Positions 38,526 to 48,546 of a stretch of 64,000 nt of DNA are shown here, piece after piece. The stretch comes from Mycoavidus cysteinexigens. Lineage in GTDB: Bacteria; Pseudomonadota; Gammaproteobacteria; Burkholderiales; Burkholderiaceae. The position numbers and the translations under genes were made by a program. The notes below the pieces were generated by a model, which was not told the origin of the DNA, searched no databases, and saw only the letters and a list, made by a program, of their open reading frames with translations. The stretch is from NCBI RefSeq assembly GCF_003966915.1, contig NZ_AP018150.1:1054001-1118000 (forward strand). Reading direction: 5' to 3'. The first letter of the stretch is position 1; the number at the start of each line of letters is the position of its first letter.

Positions 38526-39594
38526 GGCCAGCTCTTGCCGTGTGCTTCTTATAATTTAGATAATCCTCGATTCGTCTTTCTGTGTGCTTTGTTGTGCGAT
38601 ATACGCCGCGTTCGTCAGTATGTAGCAGGATGCCAGATTTGAGCCAGCTTTGCTGCATATGGCGAGGTATGCCGCGCACCATCAGACCACTTGGGGTGAC
38701 GGTCTTTGCTGATTTCTGGCGCAGGGTTGTCATTTTTTTCTTTGCCGGTTCAGGCTGAACCGGCGTTACTTTATTCGTAACCACCTTTGGGTCAAGCGAG
38801 CGGGCCGGCTTACCAGAGCGCTTGGCCGTGACAGCAGGAGCCTTCGCCGCCAAAGAAGATGAAGATATCGTAACCGGTGATTCGTTCAATTCGATACCAA
38901 ATAATGCTGACAGATCTGATGTATCCAGTTGCTGGTGCGGTTCCAACTGTGCATCGGTTAGCGCTACGTTACCCGCTTGCCGAATTAATTCCAGCGGATC
39001 GACATGGCGCAAAACAAATAACAATTCCGGCTGACTATCAAGGCGAGCACCTACACCATACAATGTCGCGGCAATATGTTTGCACATGGACGCTGAATCG
39101 TAGCAGCTGCAATCAAAATCAATCTGCTGCGGGAGCGGAAACAAGCCTGCGCCATGACGCGTGACCACTTCCATAACGGAGTTCGACAAACGCCCCTGCA
39201 ACAACTCCACCAGCGATGCAACCTGACCCGCGCATTCACGCAAAATCGATTGCCAGAGTTCCGCCTCCAATGCGTCTACTCTAATGTTAACAGTGTACAT
39301 TTCTGATCCAAAAACCAGCGCCGTAATTTTGCCTGCTTTGATTTTCAGGTCAACCACTGAACCATGCCGCACGTAGCTGCGTCCACGCGGTAATCGGCTA
39401 GCATAATCGCTGTAGGTTTCGAGATTGTCGCCCCATTTCTTGCCCCAGAAAGTACGAGCGATAGCGCGCCCCTCAATGGTGACTGGCTGACAGACTCGCC
39501 CTTTTTTTTCAAGCGATTTCAGTTTTCGTTGCGCTTTGGCGCGTCGTTCCGCGACCGATACATAAGGTGCCCAACCACCCTCATAAAAACTCAT
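38512..39594 (-). CDS. SWIM zinc-finger protein
   Basis: 360 residues. The SWIM motif is FDCSCYDSASMCKHIAATLY near residues 167-186 (CxC, then CxH), a small zinc-binding fold that binds DNA or protein. The N-terminus FYEGGWAPYVSVAERRAKAQ is typical of the bacterial SWIM proteins that accompany SNF2 helicases. The C-terminal half has a Lys/Pro-rich linker and a short domain (GIPRHMQQSWLKSGILL). It is the last gene of a three-gene minus-strand operon, 33 bases after the helicase. Confidence 0.85.
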   Translation of the reverse strand: MSFYEGGWAPYVSVAERRAKAQRKLKSLEKKGRVCQPVTIEGRAIARTFWGKKWGDNLETYSDYASRLPRGRSYVRHGSVVDLKIKAGKITALVFGSEMYTVNIRVDALEAELWQSILRECAGQVASLVELLQGRLSNSVMEVVTRHGAGLFPLPQQIDFDCSCYDSASMCKHIAATLYGVGARLDSQPELLFVLRHVDPLELIRQAGNVALTDAQLEPHQQLDTSDLSALFGIELNESPVTISSSSLAAKAPAVTAKRSGKPARSLDPKVVTNKVTPVQPEPAKKKMTTLRQKSAKTVTPSGLMVRGIPRHMQQSWLKSGILLHTDERGVYRTTKHTERRIEDYLNYKKHTARAGPNSG

Positions 39595-39627
39595 ATTTTA
39601 TTCCACATGACAAGCCGCAAAGCGGAT

Positions 39628-42429
39628 TTATTTATCCTCAATGGCGCTGCTAATATCAAGCGACACAAGCTTCAGTAATGCCTCATTATTCATTTCGGTC
39701 AGCAACATCTCACCACTGCCCGCAAGGATATCATTTGATAGCCCAAGCTTGGCTTCGATTAGCTCATCGATCTTTTCTTCGACAGTGCCGCGACAAATGA
39801 ACTTATGGACCAGCACATTTTTTTTCTGGCCGATGCGGTAGGCACGATCGGTCGCTTGATTTTCCACCGCAGGATTCCACCAGCGATCGAAATGAATGAC
39901 GTGCGATGCCGCCGTCAGATTAAGACCAGTGCCCCCCGCTTTGATGGAAAGTACAAAAAACGGCGGTCCTTGTTCTTGTTGAAACTGATCAACCAACGAC
40001 TTGCGTGTTTTGACAGGTGTCGCGCCATGCAACAGCAATCCAGGTCGCCCAAACACCTCTTGTAAAAATTCCATTAACGGTCCCGTCATTTCCTGGAATT
40101 GGGTAAATATCAGAACTTTTTCTTGCCGTGCCGCGATGGCTTCTGCAAGTTCGCGCAAACGGGCAAATTTTCCGCTGTCATCCGGCGCATAAGCACCATC
40201 GCCTAGCCATTGGGATGGATGATTGCAGATCTGTTTGAAGCGCAGCAGGAAAGCCAGCACTGCCCCTCGCCTGGCGATGCCATCCAGGTTTTCGATCTGC
40301 TTGGCCAGCGCATCGACTGCTTTTTGGTATAGGCTGGCTTGCAGTCGACTGAGTGCGCAATAAGCCTTAACCTCAGTTTTGTCCGGCAGGTCGGAAATAA
40401 TGCGCTTATCGCTTTTCAGACGGCGCAGAATATAAGGTTGAACCAGTTTGCGCAACGGCGCGTAACCAACCTTCTCGTTTTGCTCTAGAAGACGTGCGAA
40501 ACGACTGAACGTTTTGTCTGAGCCCAATAGACCAGGACAAATAAAATCAAACAGTGACCATAAATCGGTCAGCTGGTTTTCCACGGGTGTCCCAGTCAAT
40601 GCAAACCGCACCCGGCTCTTCAATGCCTTGGCCGCTTGCGTCTGCCGTGCCCCCGGATTTTTGATGCTCTGTGCTTCATCCAGTACCACCAGCGACCAGT
40701 GGATCTCGAGTAGCCAGGGTAGCCGGATCAAGTTACCGTAACTGGTTATCACAACATCCCACTCGGTGAGTTGTCCGGCAAATAGTGTCGCAAGGGCTTT
40801 GCCTGGTCGTGCAGAGGAATGTGCAACAAACGTGCGTAAGGTAGGCGCAAAGCGGGCCATTTCAGCTTGCCAGTTGCCGATCAATGATGCGGGCAATACC
40901 AGCAAATGCGGACCGGGATCGGCTTCCCGTTTTGCCAGTAAGAACAGTGCGATGACTTGCACGGTCTTTCCTAGACCCATATCGTCCGCCAGGCATCCTC
41001 CTAAGCTTAGGCGATTCAACCACCATAACCACTGCACGCCATCTTGTTGGTAGGAGCGTAGCTGTGCCTTTAGCTCCGGTCCGGGATGCGCTTTGCGGTG
41101 CGCATTTTGCGGGTTGCGCAGCCCTTCCAACGCGTCCTTTAGCCAGTCACCCGCTACGACAGTAGACCAATCTGCAGTATTGTGCGATAGCGCGGCTATA
41201 TCATTGCCTTCCACTGCGGCACCGGCTAACAAGCGTAAACCATGCAGGAACGAAATACCCTCACCAGCCGCCTCTTGCTCTACTTTTTGCCAATGTGCGA
41301 GTACCCCATCGAGCTTTTCTCGATCGAATTCAACCCAGCGTCCTTTTAATCGCACCAAGCCATCGCCGGCAGCGAGCAGCTGTTCCAATTCAGCAGACGA
41401 AAGCACCTCGCCATCGAGCGACAGCGACACATTGAAATCGAGCATCGCAGTCAGCCCCATACCGGCGGCACGGCTACCAATATTCACCTGTACCTGCGGT
41501 CGTGACGGCTGATGGGGTTTCCACCAATCGGGAATGCGCACCACGATGCCACACGCCTCGAAGAGTGGAACGTTACGCAGGAATTGATAAGCGTCAGAGG
41601 GTGTCCACGCGATTGGACGAAAAATAGCGCCGGAGTCCACCAGCACTTTTAACCATGGACTCTGCTCGGCTGCCTTGTTCACCGGCAGCAGCAGCCTCAG
41701 TAGGGTGTTGCGGTCGCCTACGCCAGCGTACTCTTGCAACGCTTTTCCTAGCGCTTGGTGCTGCACCTGTGATTGTTGTGATACGCCCGCTGCATAGGTA
41801 GCGAGAAAGGCGAATGGTGCCTGCTCATTATTTTTATTTTCAGCGAGATGAAAACAAACGCGTCCAACCAAATTCCAACTTGAGTGCTTACGCTGCAGCC
41901 ATATCTGTACGTCGCCATTTTCGTCTGAGATTTCTGTGCGCGCCGCGGCGTGCAGATCAGCCCAAAGAATTTCCAAGCCGGCTACATCCAGATATTGTGC
42001 TCCGATCATCAGTGGAATGGACGCTGCTAGCTTTTCCAGTTCATAGCGAGGGGGGACAATCTCGGCGCTGTCCCACTGATGCGTTAAATCCGGAATCGCA
42101 CACAAACGTGCCATGAATAGATGGCCTAACTCGCGACCAAATGCCAGAGAAGACGGCAACCACGTTGCCAATTCCACTGCGCCCAAGTGGAGTAGTCCGT
42201 GGCTGCTGCTGCGCTCGAATGCTTGGCGGATGCGCGTGGCGGCCGCTGGGGATAAATCAGAATGCTCTGCAACAGACGCCAGATGGATGTGTCCCGTCGG
42301 AGATATTTTAAGGGCCAGAGCACTTTCTTTAGAGTTAGCGTAGGGCCGCGCAGAATCGTCAACCTCAGATGGGAGGGGACTACCATTCCCTTTGCTTAAA
42401 TGTTCTTTTACTACTTTAGGCATCGGCAT
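39628..42429 (-). CDS. SNF2-family DEAD/DEAH-box helicase
   Basis: 933 residues. The C-terminal half holds the Swi2/Snf2 ATPase: LADDMGLGKTVQVIALFLL, VLDEAQSIKNPGARQT, FALTGTPVENQLTDLWSLF, FTQFQEMTGPLMEFL, and AGGTGLNLTAASHVIHFDRW with ATDRAYRIGQKKNV. Such enzymes translocate on double-stranded DNA and remodel bound proteins. The N-terminal 450 residues are less conserved. Its start overlaps the end of the preceding gene by 14 bases. SNF2 with a SWIM partner is widespread in bacteria without an established role. Confidence 0.92.
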   Translation of the reverse strand: MPMPKVVKEHLSKGNGSPLPSEVDDSARPYANSKESALALKISPTGHIHLASVAEHSDLSPAAATRIRQAFERSSSHGLLHLGAVELATWLPSSLAFGRELGHLFMARLCAIPDLTHQWDSAEIVPPRYELEKLAASIPLMIGAQYLDVAGLEILWADLHAAARTEISDENGDVQIWLQRKHSSWNLVGRVCFHLAENKNNEQAPFAFLATYAAGVSQQSQVQHQALGKALQEYAGVGDRNTLLRLLLPVNKAAEQSPWLKVLVDSGAIFRPIAWTPSDAYQFLRNVPLFEACGIVVRIPDWWKPHQPSRPQVQVNIGSRAAGMGLTAMLDFNVSLSLDGEVLSSAELEQLLAAGDGLVRLKGRWVEFDREKLDGVLAHWQKVEQEAAGEGISFLHGLRLLAGAAVEGNDIAALSHNTADWSTVVAGDWLKDALEGLRNPQNAHRKAHPGPELKAQLRSYQQDGVQWLWWLNRLSLGGCLADDMGLGKTVQVIALFLLAKREADPGPHLLVLPASLIGNWQAEMARFAPTLRTFVAHSSARPGKALATLFAGQLTEWDVVITSYGNLIRLPWLLEIHWSLVVLDEAQSIKNPGARQTQAAKALKSRVRFALTGTPVENQLTDLWSLFDFICPGLLGSDKTFSRFARLLEQNEKVGYAPLRKLVQPYILRRLKSDKRIISDLPDKTEVKAYCALSRLQASLYQKAVDALAKQIENLDGIARRGAVLAFLLRFKQICNHPSQWLGDGAYAPDDSGKFARLRELAEAIAARQEKVLIFTQFQEMTGPLMEFLQEVFGRPGLLLHGATPVKTRKSLVDQFQQEQGPPFFVLSIKAGGTGLNLTAASHVIHFDRWWNPAVENQATDRAYRIGQKKNVLVHKFICRGTVEEKIDELIEAKLGLSNDILAGSGEMLLTEMNNEALLKLVSLDISSAIEDK

Positions 42430-43099
42430 TTTTTTCTTGATCAGCTAAATCTTTTAGCGCGTCCACGAACACACGTTTTTGGTAATCAAATTGATTATCT
42501 TGTCGCTTAGGATGGAGCGCGAGCGCAGCATTGATCTTTGCTTTAAGATGCGCAACCCCCTGTTGCCCCAGTGCGGGAAAAAGTATGTCGGTGATGCCAA
42601 CGTATTGTCCGTAATCATCGGCCGTGATGGCAGTGAAGATCTGATTGGCTAGCGCAATCGGTGCAGCATTTGCGCGCTGTGCAATATCGCCAAGTTCTCG
42701 GAGAGCTTGATGAAAGGTCGCGCTTAAGATATCGTTGCTGTCGTCGCCGCACTCATAAACTGAGGGAGCAAGCTCCAGAAATAACCACAATAACTCAAGC
42801 GCCAGATCAGGTCGCTTGGGCGCAATACGTTCCACAATGGTTTCGTGTTGCAAATCGACCTCGTGGGTTAATGCATGAACTCTTTTGCGATCGATAAAAG
42901 CATACGCATGTTTCAATGAGGCTAGACTTTCTTTCACTTCGGCGACGACTGTTTCGACTCTAGTTTGCTCAGCCAAGGCAAGGCATAGCCTGTGCTCTAT
43001 GTGTGTATCGTATTGCGATAGAGAGTACATCATAGCTGCAAGTCTTTCAGCGCCAAGCGTGATTAGATTATCGACAGTTATGGTTTTGGATGAGGGCAT
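42416..43099 (-). CDS. DUF6880-like helical protein, apparently short
   Basis: 227 residues, almost all helical, starting SSKTITVDNLITLGAERLAAMM, an opening I associate with DUF6880 proteins found beside SNF2/SWIM pairs. It has the repeat-like segment RPDLALELLWLFLELAPSV. Members I recall are longer, so this may be a shortened version. It is the first gene of the operon and overlaps the helicase start. Confidence 0.6.
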   Translation of the reverse strand: MPSSKTITVDNLITLGAERLAAMMYSLSQYDTHIEHRLCLALAEQTRVETVVAEVKESLASLKHAYAFIDRKRVHALTHEVDLQHETIVERIAPKRPDLALELLWLFLELAPSVYECGDDSNDILSATFHQALRELGDIAQRANAAPIALANQIFTAITADDYGQYVGITDILFPALGQQGVAHLKAKINAALALHPKRQDNQFDYQKRVFVDALKDLADQEKNADA

Positions 43100-43397
43100 A
43101 ATATTTCTACTGAGCTCCGGCTACTTTGCAATGCCGCAGAAGGGCGCTTTGGGAAAGTGTAAACAGGTTTTTTAAATCGATTGCACTTATAGGAAAAAAA
43201 TCGCGGCGTGGCCTAAATTTTAAAGATCAGGATTTAAGTTAACCTTGCAATTATATTTCAGAGGAAAGAAGAAAAGTCAGATCAAGTCGGAATTACCAGG
43301 GCATCCGCATGAAGCCCCTAGTAAATAAAAGAGTTGAGCAATTAACAGGATTGTAAATAATTGATTAAATATGGCAAAAATTGCGCAGGCACAGTAT
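43100..43397. other. Upstream region of the SNF2/SWIM operon
   Basis: An AT-rich gap that must contain the minus-strand promoter of the three-gene cassette. No frame, RNA or repeat was recognised before the inverted repeat copy at 43398. Confidence 0.4.
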
Positions 43398-43478
43398 CTA
43401 ACTCGGGTTAGCCTAAAAGGGATTCAAACCCTCGCAGCTTGGGATTCCAACCTGCATGATTCGATTCTTGGCTTTAGT
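43398..43478 (-). repeat. Right copy of 81-base inverted repeat
   Basis: Inverted partner of 38445-38525, 75 of 81 positions identical by eye. The 4.9 kb between the copies holds only the SNF2/SWIM/DUF6880-like operon. Confidence 0.85.
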
Positions 43479-43492
43479 TAGCAAGGGGCTTC

Positions 43493-43708
43493 GTGCGGAG
43501 TCGAAAATTGGCGACAGTGGAGCCTAAATCCACGGATCTTGAAGTGTTTTGCAAGAGCCGTGGTGCCGATGCACGTGGCATTTATAGTTCAGATGGTCTC
43601 ACCGTGTTCAAAGGGTCACGTTGCGCCGCTAAGCCGACCAACCAGGCTACATCAGAGACGATTTACACGAGGCGCGCAAATCATCCTAGTCCATTACAAC
43701 ATACGTAA
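43493..43708 (+). pseudogene. DUF4357-domain C-terminal remnant
   Basis: A GTG frame of 71 residues with STDLEVFCKSRGADARGIYS and GLTVFKGSRCA. This is the pattern of DUF4357, a short C-terminal domain found on restriction-associated and GIY-YIG proteins. The rest of the parent gene is absent, and the frame runs into the mfd 3' end on the other strand, so it is a fragment. It begins 15 bases from the inverted repeat. Confidence 0.45.
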
Positions 43709-46700
43709 TGTCACTCTAAGCGTCGTCAGCCGCGCTGATAGGTCCTGCGCCTGGGTTTCAATCCGCAGCTTGTCTTGCCCAACCAGTTTGATGTGACGGT
43801 GCTTTTGCACTAGCGCAATGATAGCGGCTGGATTGACAGAGGGATTGGGGCCAAAAAGCAGGGTGATTGCGCTTTCTGACACGTCGATTTTTACAATGCC
43901 AAGCGCTTTCGCCACTAGCCGTAGCCGGTGTGTTTCAATCAGCGCCTGGGCTGGCGCTGGAAGTGCACCAAAGCGGTCGATCAACTCTTCGTGGATCGCA
44001 TCAATCTGATCATCAGTAGCGCAGCTTGCCAGTCGTTTGTATAAGGACAGCCGTTGTTGCACATCGCCGCAGTAATCTGCTGGCAAAAGTGCTGGAACAT
44101 GTAGGTTGATATCGGTTGCAGCCGCAAGCGGCGCACTTAGGTCAGGCTCTTTGCCTGCTTTAAGTGAATTCACTGCATCCTGCAGCATTTCAGTATAAAG
44201 CTGAAAACCAATTTCATGGATCTCTCCCGACTGTTTGTCACCCAGCACTTCGCCGGTGCCGCGGATTTCAAGGTCATGCATGGCAAGATAAAAGCCTGAG
44301 CCTAATTCTTCCATTTGTTGAATTGCTTCAAGCCGGCGCGCCGCCTGTTTAGTTAGCGCTTCTGGATCATGCACCAATAAATAAGCATAGGCTTGATGGT
44401 GCGAACGGCCCACTCGGCCTCGTAATTGGTGTAATTGAGCTAAGCCAAATTTATCGGCGCGGTGCATCAAAATGGTATTGGCGCTGGGTACGTCAATTCC
44501 GGTTTCGATGATGGTAGTGCATAGCAGCACATTGGCACGCTGCGCAACAAAGTCACGCATGACGCGCTCTAGCTCACGTTCATGCATTTGCCCATGCGCC
44601 ACGGCGATGCGAGCTTCAGGCATGAGTTCTTCGAGCATTAAGCGGCGTTGATGGATGGTTTCAACTTCATTATGCAGAAAATAGATTTGGCCGCCGCGTT
44701 TAAGCTCGCGCAGCATTGCTTCTCGGATCGTGCTGTGGTCTTCGCGCCGCACAAAAGTTTTAATCGCAAGTCGCTTTTGAGGGGCGGTGGCAATCACGGA
44801 AAAATCGCGTAAGCCCTCGAGCGCCATGCCTAGCGTGCGGGGGATTGGGGTCGCGGTGAGCGTTAGTATGTCGACTTGCGCGCGTAAAGTTTTGAGGGCT
44901 TCTTTTTGGCGTACACCAAAGCGATGTTCTTCATCGATGATCACGAGCCCAAGTTGTTTGAAATTGATTTGCGGCGAGAGTAATTTGTGCGTGCCAATCA
45001 CAATGTCGACGGTGCCATCATTGAGCGCGTTGATGGCTTGAGTAATTTCTTGCGCGCTTTTAAAGCGTGATAGCTCGGCAATCCGCACTGGCCAATCAGC
45101 GAAGCGATCGGAAAAAGTCTGGAAATGCTGCTCGGCAAGCAGGGTTGTAGGTGCGAGTATCGCGACTTGTTTGCCGTCCAGCACCGCGATAAAGGCGGCG
45201 CGTAATGCGACTTCTGTTTTGCCAAAACCAACGTCGCCGCAGACCAGCCGGTCCATAGGTTTGCCGCTGGTCATATCGGCCATCACAGCCGCGATGGCGG
45301 CCGCTTGATCTGGCGTTTCTTCAAAACCGAAACTTTGCGCAAAGCGTTCATAGTCATTTGGCGAGAGAGAAAAAACATGCCCTTCACGCGCGGCGCGGCG
45401 CGCGTATAAATTCAGTAATTCGGCTGCGGTGTCACGGATTTGCTGTGCAGCTTTGCGTTTTGCTTTGTCCCACTGGCCGGAGCCGAGCGCATGCAGTGGC
45501 GCCTGTTCTGGTTGAGCGCCGCTATAGCGCGAAATCACATGTAATTGTGAAACGGGTACATAAAGCGTGCTATTGGCTGCATATTCAAGGTGCAGAAATT
45601 CAGTTTCACCCTCGCCTAAATCCATTGACGCTAGCCCATGATAACGTCCAATCCCATGTTGGCTATGCACGACAGGCTCACCAATTTTAAGTTCGGACAA
45701 ATCGCGCACCATGGCATCGACATCGCTCGCTCGCTCTTGCCGGCGGCGTCCGATGCGGCGCGCCTGTCCGCCGTAAAGTTCAGTCTCGGTGACGATGGCG
45801 AGATTTTCAGCGGGTAATGCAAAGCCAACCGCAAGCGGGGCGGTCGTGAGCGCAAAGCGTACCGCTTCAGCCTGGGTAAAAGCATCAAAGGAATCCAGCA
45901 GTGTGGGTTTGAGCGCATGCTCGTTCAACATTTGCAGGATGGTTTCCCGCCGTCCAGCAGATTCGGCGACGATTAATACACGTGGGGATGGGTTGGCTAA
46001 CCAGCTACGCAGCGCAGCGACCGGGTCACCGGCCTGACGATTGATCGAGAGACTTGGCAGGGGTTCAGCCCAACGATTGCGTTGCGGCTGGCTTGCAGGC
46101 GATGGCGTTAGAACCAGACGAGCAAAAGGTTTAGCTAGGATAAAAAAATCTTCATCTGAAATAAAAAGGCGCGTAGGTTCGAGAATGGGCCTTTCTCTAT
46201 GATGAGATAAAAACGCGTAGCGCTGTTTGGTATCGTTGGCGAATTGCTTGATGGCTGTATCTAGATCGCCGATAAAGGCTAGATGAGCAGTTGGCGGTAG
46301 ATAATCAAAAAGCGTGGCCGTTGCGTCAAAAAAAAGCGGTAAATAATATTCGATGCCTGCGCTGGGTATGCCAACCCCAATATCTTTATACAGTGGAACC
46401 CGGCTTGGATCACCATCAAAGAGCTCGCGCCAGCGGCTGCGAAAGGCTGTGCGGGCAGGTTCATCAAATGGAAACTCGCGGCCCGGCAAGAGCTTAACCT
46501 CAGGCACTGGATAAAGGCTGCGTTGTGTATCGGGGTCAAATGCGCGGATTGAATCAATCTGATTATCAAATAAATCAAGCCGGTAAGGTAAGGCGGAGCC
46601 CATTGGAAAGAGATCAATCAGCCCGCCGCGCACACAATATTCACCCGGCCGCATCACCTGGCTGACGTGTTCATAGCCGGCGAGAAGGAATTGAGCTTTA

Positions 46701-47149
46701 AGTTGCGCAATGTCTAGCGGCTCGCCCTGCGTAAATTTAAATGTATAGGCTGCCATAAACGACGGCGGCGCCATGCGGTAAAGGGCGGTCGTGGCTGGTA
46801 CCAGCACGATATCGCAATGGCCGGCGCTAATATCATGCAGGGTGGCAAGCCGCGCTGAAACCAAATCTTGATGTGGCGAAAAAGCGTCATAAGGCAAGGT
46901 TTCCCAGTCCGGCAAAAGACGTACGCGTGCCTCTGGCGCGAAGTAAGCGATTTCATGCTGCAGCCGCTGAGCATCGGTGGCTTGAGCGCAAAAGACGACC
47001 AGCAAGGGGAGCTGCGCGCGATGGGCGGTGAAATAGCGCGCGAGCGCGAGCGCATCCGATGAACCGGATGCGCCATCAAAGACAAAGCGTTGCCCCGTTT
47101 TAACTAAACTAGGCGTATAAGAGGAAGCAAGCGTAATGTTTTCAGGCAT
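43694..47149 (-). CDS. mfd: Transcription-repair coupling factor Mfd
   Basis: 1151 residues from the ATG at 47149 (MPENITLASS), which matches the usual start; another in-frame ATG lies 15 bases upstream. Mfd removes RNA polymerase stalled at DNA damage and recruits UvrA. An N-terminal UvrB-like module (LLPDWETLPYDAFSPHQD), the RNA-polymerase interaction domain (IGEPVVHSQHGIGRYHG), then the translocase motifs DRLVCGDVGFGKTEVALRA, LVIIDEEHRFGVRQKE, LTATPIPRTLGMAL and LHQLRGRVGRSHHQAYAYL, and a C-terminal TRCF domain. It diverges from ispD. Confidence 0.95.
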   Translation of the reverse strand: MPENITLASSYTPSLVKTGQRFVFDGASGSSDALALARYFTAHRAQLPLLVVFCAQATDAQRLQHEIAYFAPEARVRLLPDWETLPYDAFSPHQDLVSARLATLHDISAGHCDIVLVPATTALYRMAPPSFMAAYTFKFTQGEPLDIAQLKAQFLLAGYEHVSQVMRPGEYCVRGGLIDLFPMGSALPYRLDLFDNQIDSIRAFDPDTQRSLYPVPEVKLLPGREFPFDEPARTAFRSRWRELFDGDPSRVPLYKDIGVGIPSAGIEYYLPLFFDATATLFDYLPPTAHLAFIGDLDTAIKQFANDTKQRYAFLSHHRERPILEPTRLFISDEDFFILAKPFARLVLTPSPASQPQRNRWAEPLPSLSINRQAGDPVAALRSWLANPSPRVLIVAESAGRRETILQMLNEHALKPTLLDSFDAFTQAEAVRFALTTAPLAVGFALPAENLAIVTETELYGGQARRIGRRRQERASDVDAMVRDLSELKIGEPVVHSQHGIGRYHGLASMDLGEGETEFLHLEYAANSTLYVPVSQLHVISRYSGAQPEQAPLHALGSGQWDKAKRKAAQQIRDTAAELLNLYARRAAREGHVFSLSPNDYERFAQSFGFEETPDQAAAIAAVMADMTSGKPMDRLVCGDVGFGKTEVALRAAFIAVLDGKQVAILAPTTLLAEQHFQTFSDRFADWPVRIAELSRFKSAQEITQAINALNDGTVDIVIGTHKLLSPQINFKQLGLVIIDEEHRFGVRQKEALKTLRAQVDILTLTATPIPRTLGMALEGLRDFSVIATAPQKRLAIKTFVRREDHSTIREAMLRELKRGGQIYFLHNEVETIHQRRLMLEELMPEARIAVAHGQMHERELERVMRDFVAQRANVLLCTTIIETGIDVPSANTILMHRADKFGLAQLHQLRGRVGRSHHQAYAYLLVHDPEALTKQAARRLEAIQQMEELGSGFYLAMHDLEIRGTGEVLGDKQSGEIHEIGFQLYTEMLQDAVNSLKAGKEPDLSAPLAAATDINLHVPALLPADYCGDVQQRLSLYKRLASCATDDQIDAIHEELIDRFGALPAPAQALIETHRLRLVAKALGIVKIDVSESAITLLFGPNPSVNPAAIIALVQKHRHIKLVGQDKLRIETQAQDLSARLTTLRVTLRML

Positions 47150-47260
47150 AAGGCGACAAGGCATAATACAAAAAAGCGGCGTAAGTTTTTGCACAACCGC
47201 CGACGCAAAGGGAGCTATTATAAAAGCTGAATCTATTTTTTTATTTGGTTGGAGCCTAAA

Positions 47261-48016
47261 GTGGCGGTAAGGGAACGTCTTTTTGTAGTGATCCCTTGTG
47301 CTGGCATGGGGAAACGAGCCGGCTCTCAATTGCCAAAGCAGTATCGGATAGTGGCTGGCCGCCATTTGCTGTATCACACGCTCGCGGCTTTTGACGCCTG
47401 TTCTGAGTTAACGCAGACACTTGTCGTATTGGCGCGTGATGATGCGCACTTTGACTCCCGTCATTTTAGCGGTTTGCGTTTTGCGGTGCGCCGTTGTGGT
47501 GGCAAGAGTCGCCAAGAATCGGTGTTAAACGGCTTGAATGCGTTGGCAGAATTCGGTGCGCGCGCAGATGATTGGGTCTTAGTGCACGATGCCGCGCGGG
47601 CGGGCATCCAGCCGGAGTTGATCCGTTTGCTGATTCGTGCCGTGCGTGATGACCCAGTAGGAGGCATCATGGCCTTGCCCCTGGCGGATACTTTAAAACG
47701 CCAGGCGCCAGCGCTTGACGCTGTGGCCGTGCCGTCAGCACCTTTGATTATGCACACGGAAGCGCGCGCAGATTTATGGCTAGCCCAGACACCGCAAATG
47801 TTTAGAGTCGGGATGCTACGCGAAGCATTGCTGCGGGCGCAGCAAGAAGGGCATATACTAACTGATGAGGCAAGCGCTTTTGAACGGCTAGGGTATGCGC
47901 CTAAACTCGTGCACGGCAGCCTGCGTAATTTTAAAGTCACTTATCCAGATGATTTCGAGGTCATCGAAGCCATGCTCAGTCATCAAAAGAGCTCACAAAA
48001 AGGGGATTCATCATGA
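47261..48016 (+). CDS. ispD: 2-C-methyl-D-erythritol 4-phosphate cytidylyltransferase IspD
   Basis: 251 residues from the GTG at 47261, which has GGAG six bases ahead; a TTG 12 bases upstream is less likely. It joins CTP to methylerythritol phosphate in the non-mevalonate isoprenoid pathway. Motifs: [14 protein letters not shown] (CTP loop), [41 protein letters not shown] and [10 protein letters not shown]. The usual HDAARP has Ala in place of Pro. It overlaps ispF by four bases. Confidence 0.94.
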   Translation: MAVRERLFVVIPCAGMGKRAGSQLPKQYRIVAGRHLLYHTLAAFDACSELTQTLVVLARDDAHFDSRHFSGLRFAVRRCGGKSRQESVLNGLNALAEFGARADDWVLVHDAARAGIQPELIRLLIRAVRDDPVGGIMALPLADTLKRQAPALDAVAVPSAPLIMHTEARADLWLAQTPQMFRVGMLREALLRAQQEGHILTDEASAFERLGYAPKLVHGSLRNFKVTYPDDFEVIEAMLSHQKSSQKGDSS

Positions 48017-48492
48017 AATTTCGTATTGGACAAGGCTATGATATTCACGAATTAGCGCCAGAGCGGCCGCTGATCATTGGTGGTGTGCACGTACCCTGCG
48101 AGCGTGGCTTGCTTGGCCATTCGGATGCTGATGTACTGCTCCATGCGGTGATTGATGCGCTATTAGGCGCGGCGGCGCTGGGCGATATTGGGCGGCATTT
48201 CCCCGATACTGATCCGCAATTTGCGGGCGCTGATAGCCGCATGTTACTGCGCGAGACGCTCAGTCGAGTGCGGGCAGCGGGCTATACCGTGGGGAATGTA
48301 GATAGTACTGTGATTGCGCAAGCTCCTAGGCTAGCGCCTCATATTGCTGGGATGTGCGCCAATCTTGCGGCGGATCTGGAGGTGCCGCTTGAGTGTGTGA
48401 ATGTCAAAGCAAAAACCAACGAAAAACTGGGCTTTCTGGGGCGTAGCGAAGGTATTTGCGCGCAAGCAGTGGTATTGCTCAGCCAGACTTGA
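48013..48492 (+). CDS. ispF: 2-C-methyl-D-erythritol 2,4-cyclodiphosphate synthase IspF
   Basis: 159 residues, full length. Metal ligands are in [19 protein letters not shown] (Asp and His) and [19 protein letters not shown]; the C-terminal [19 protein letters not shown] is the cytidine-binding end. It cyclises the intermediate two steps after IspD. Translational coupling with ispD (ATGA) is standard. The clpB promoter overlaps its stop. Confidence 0.95.
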   Translation: MKFRIGQGYDIHELAPERPLIIGGVHVPCERGLLGHSDADVLLHAVIDALLGAAALGDIGRHFPDTDPQFAGADSRMLLRETLSRVRAAGYTVGNVDSTVIAQAPRLAPHIAGMCANLAADLEVPLECVNVKAKTNEKLGFLGRSEGICAQAVVLLSQT

Positions 48493-48516
48493 AAAACTTG
48501 TAGGTGACCCTAATCT
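48488..48516 (+). promoter_or_regulatory. Sigma-32-type heat-shock promoter of clpB
   Basis: CTTGAAA at 48488-48494, a 13-base spacer, then CCCTAATCT at 48508-48516, close to the sigma-32 pattern CTTGAAA-N11-14-CCCCATNT. It lies 30 bases upstream of the clpB ATG and overlaps the ispF stop. Confidence 0.6.
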
Positions 48517-48546
48517 GAGGTGCATTAACCAAGATAGAGGCTTTTC

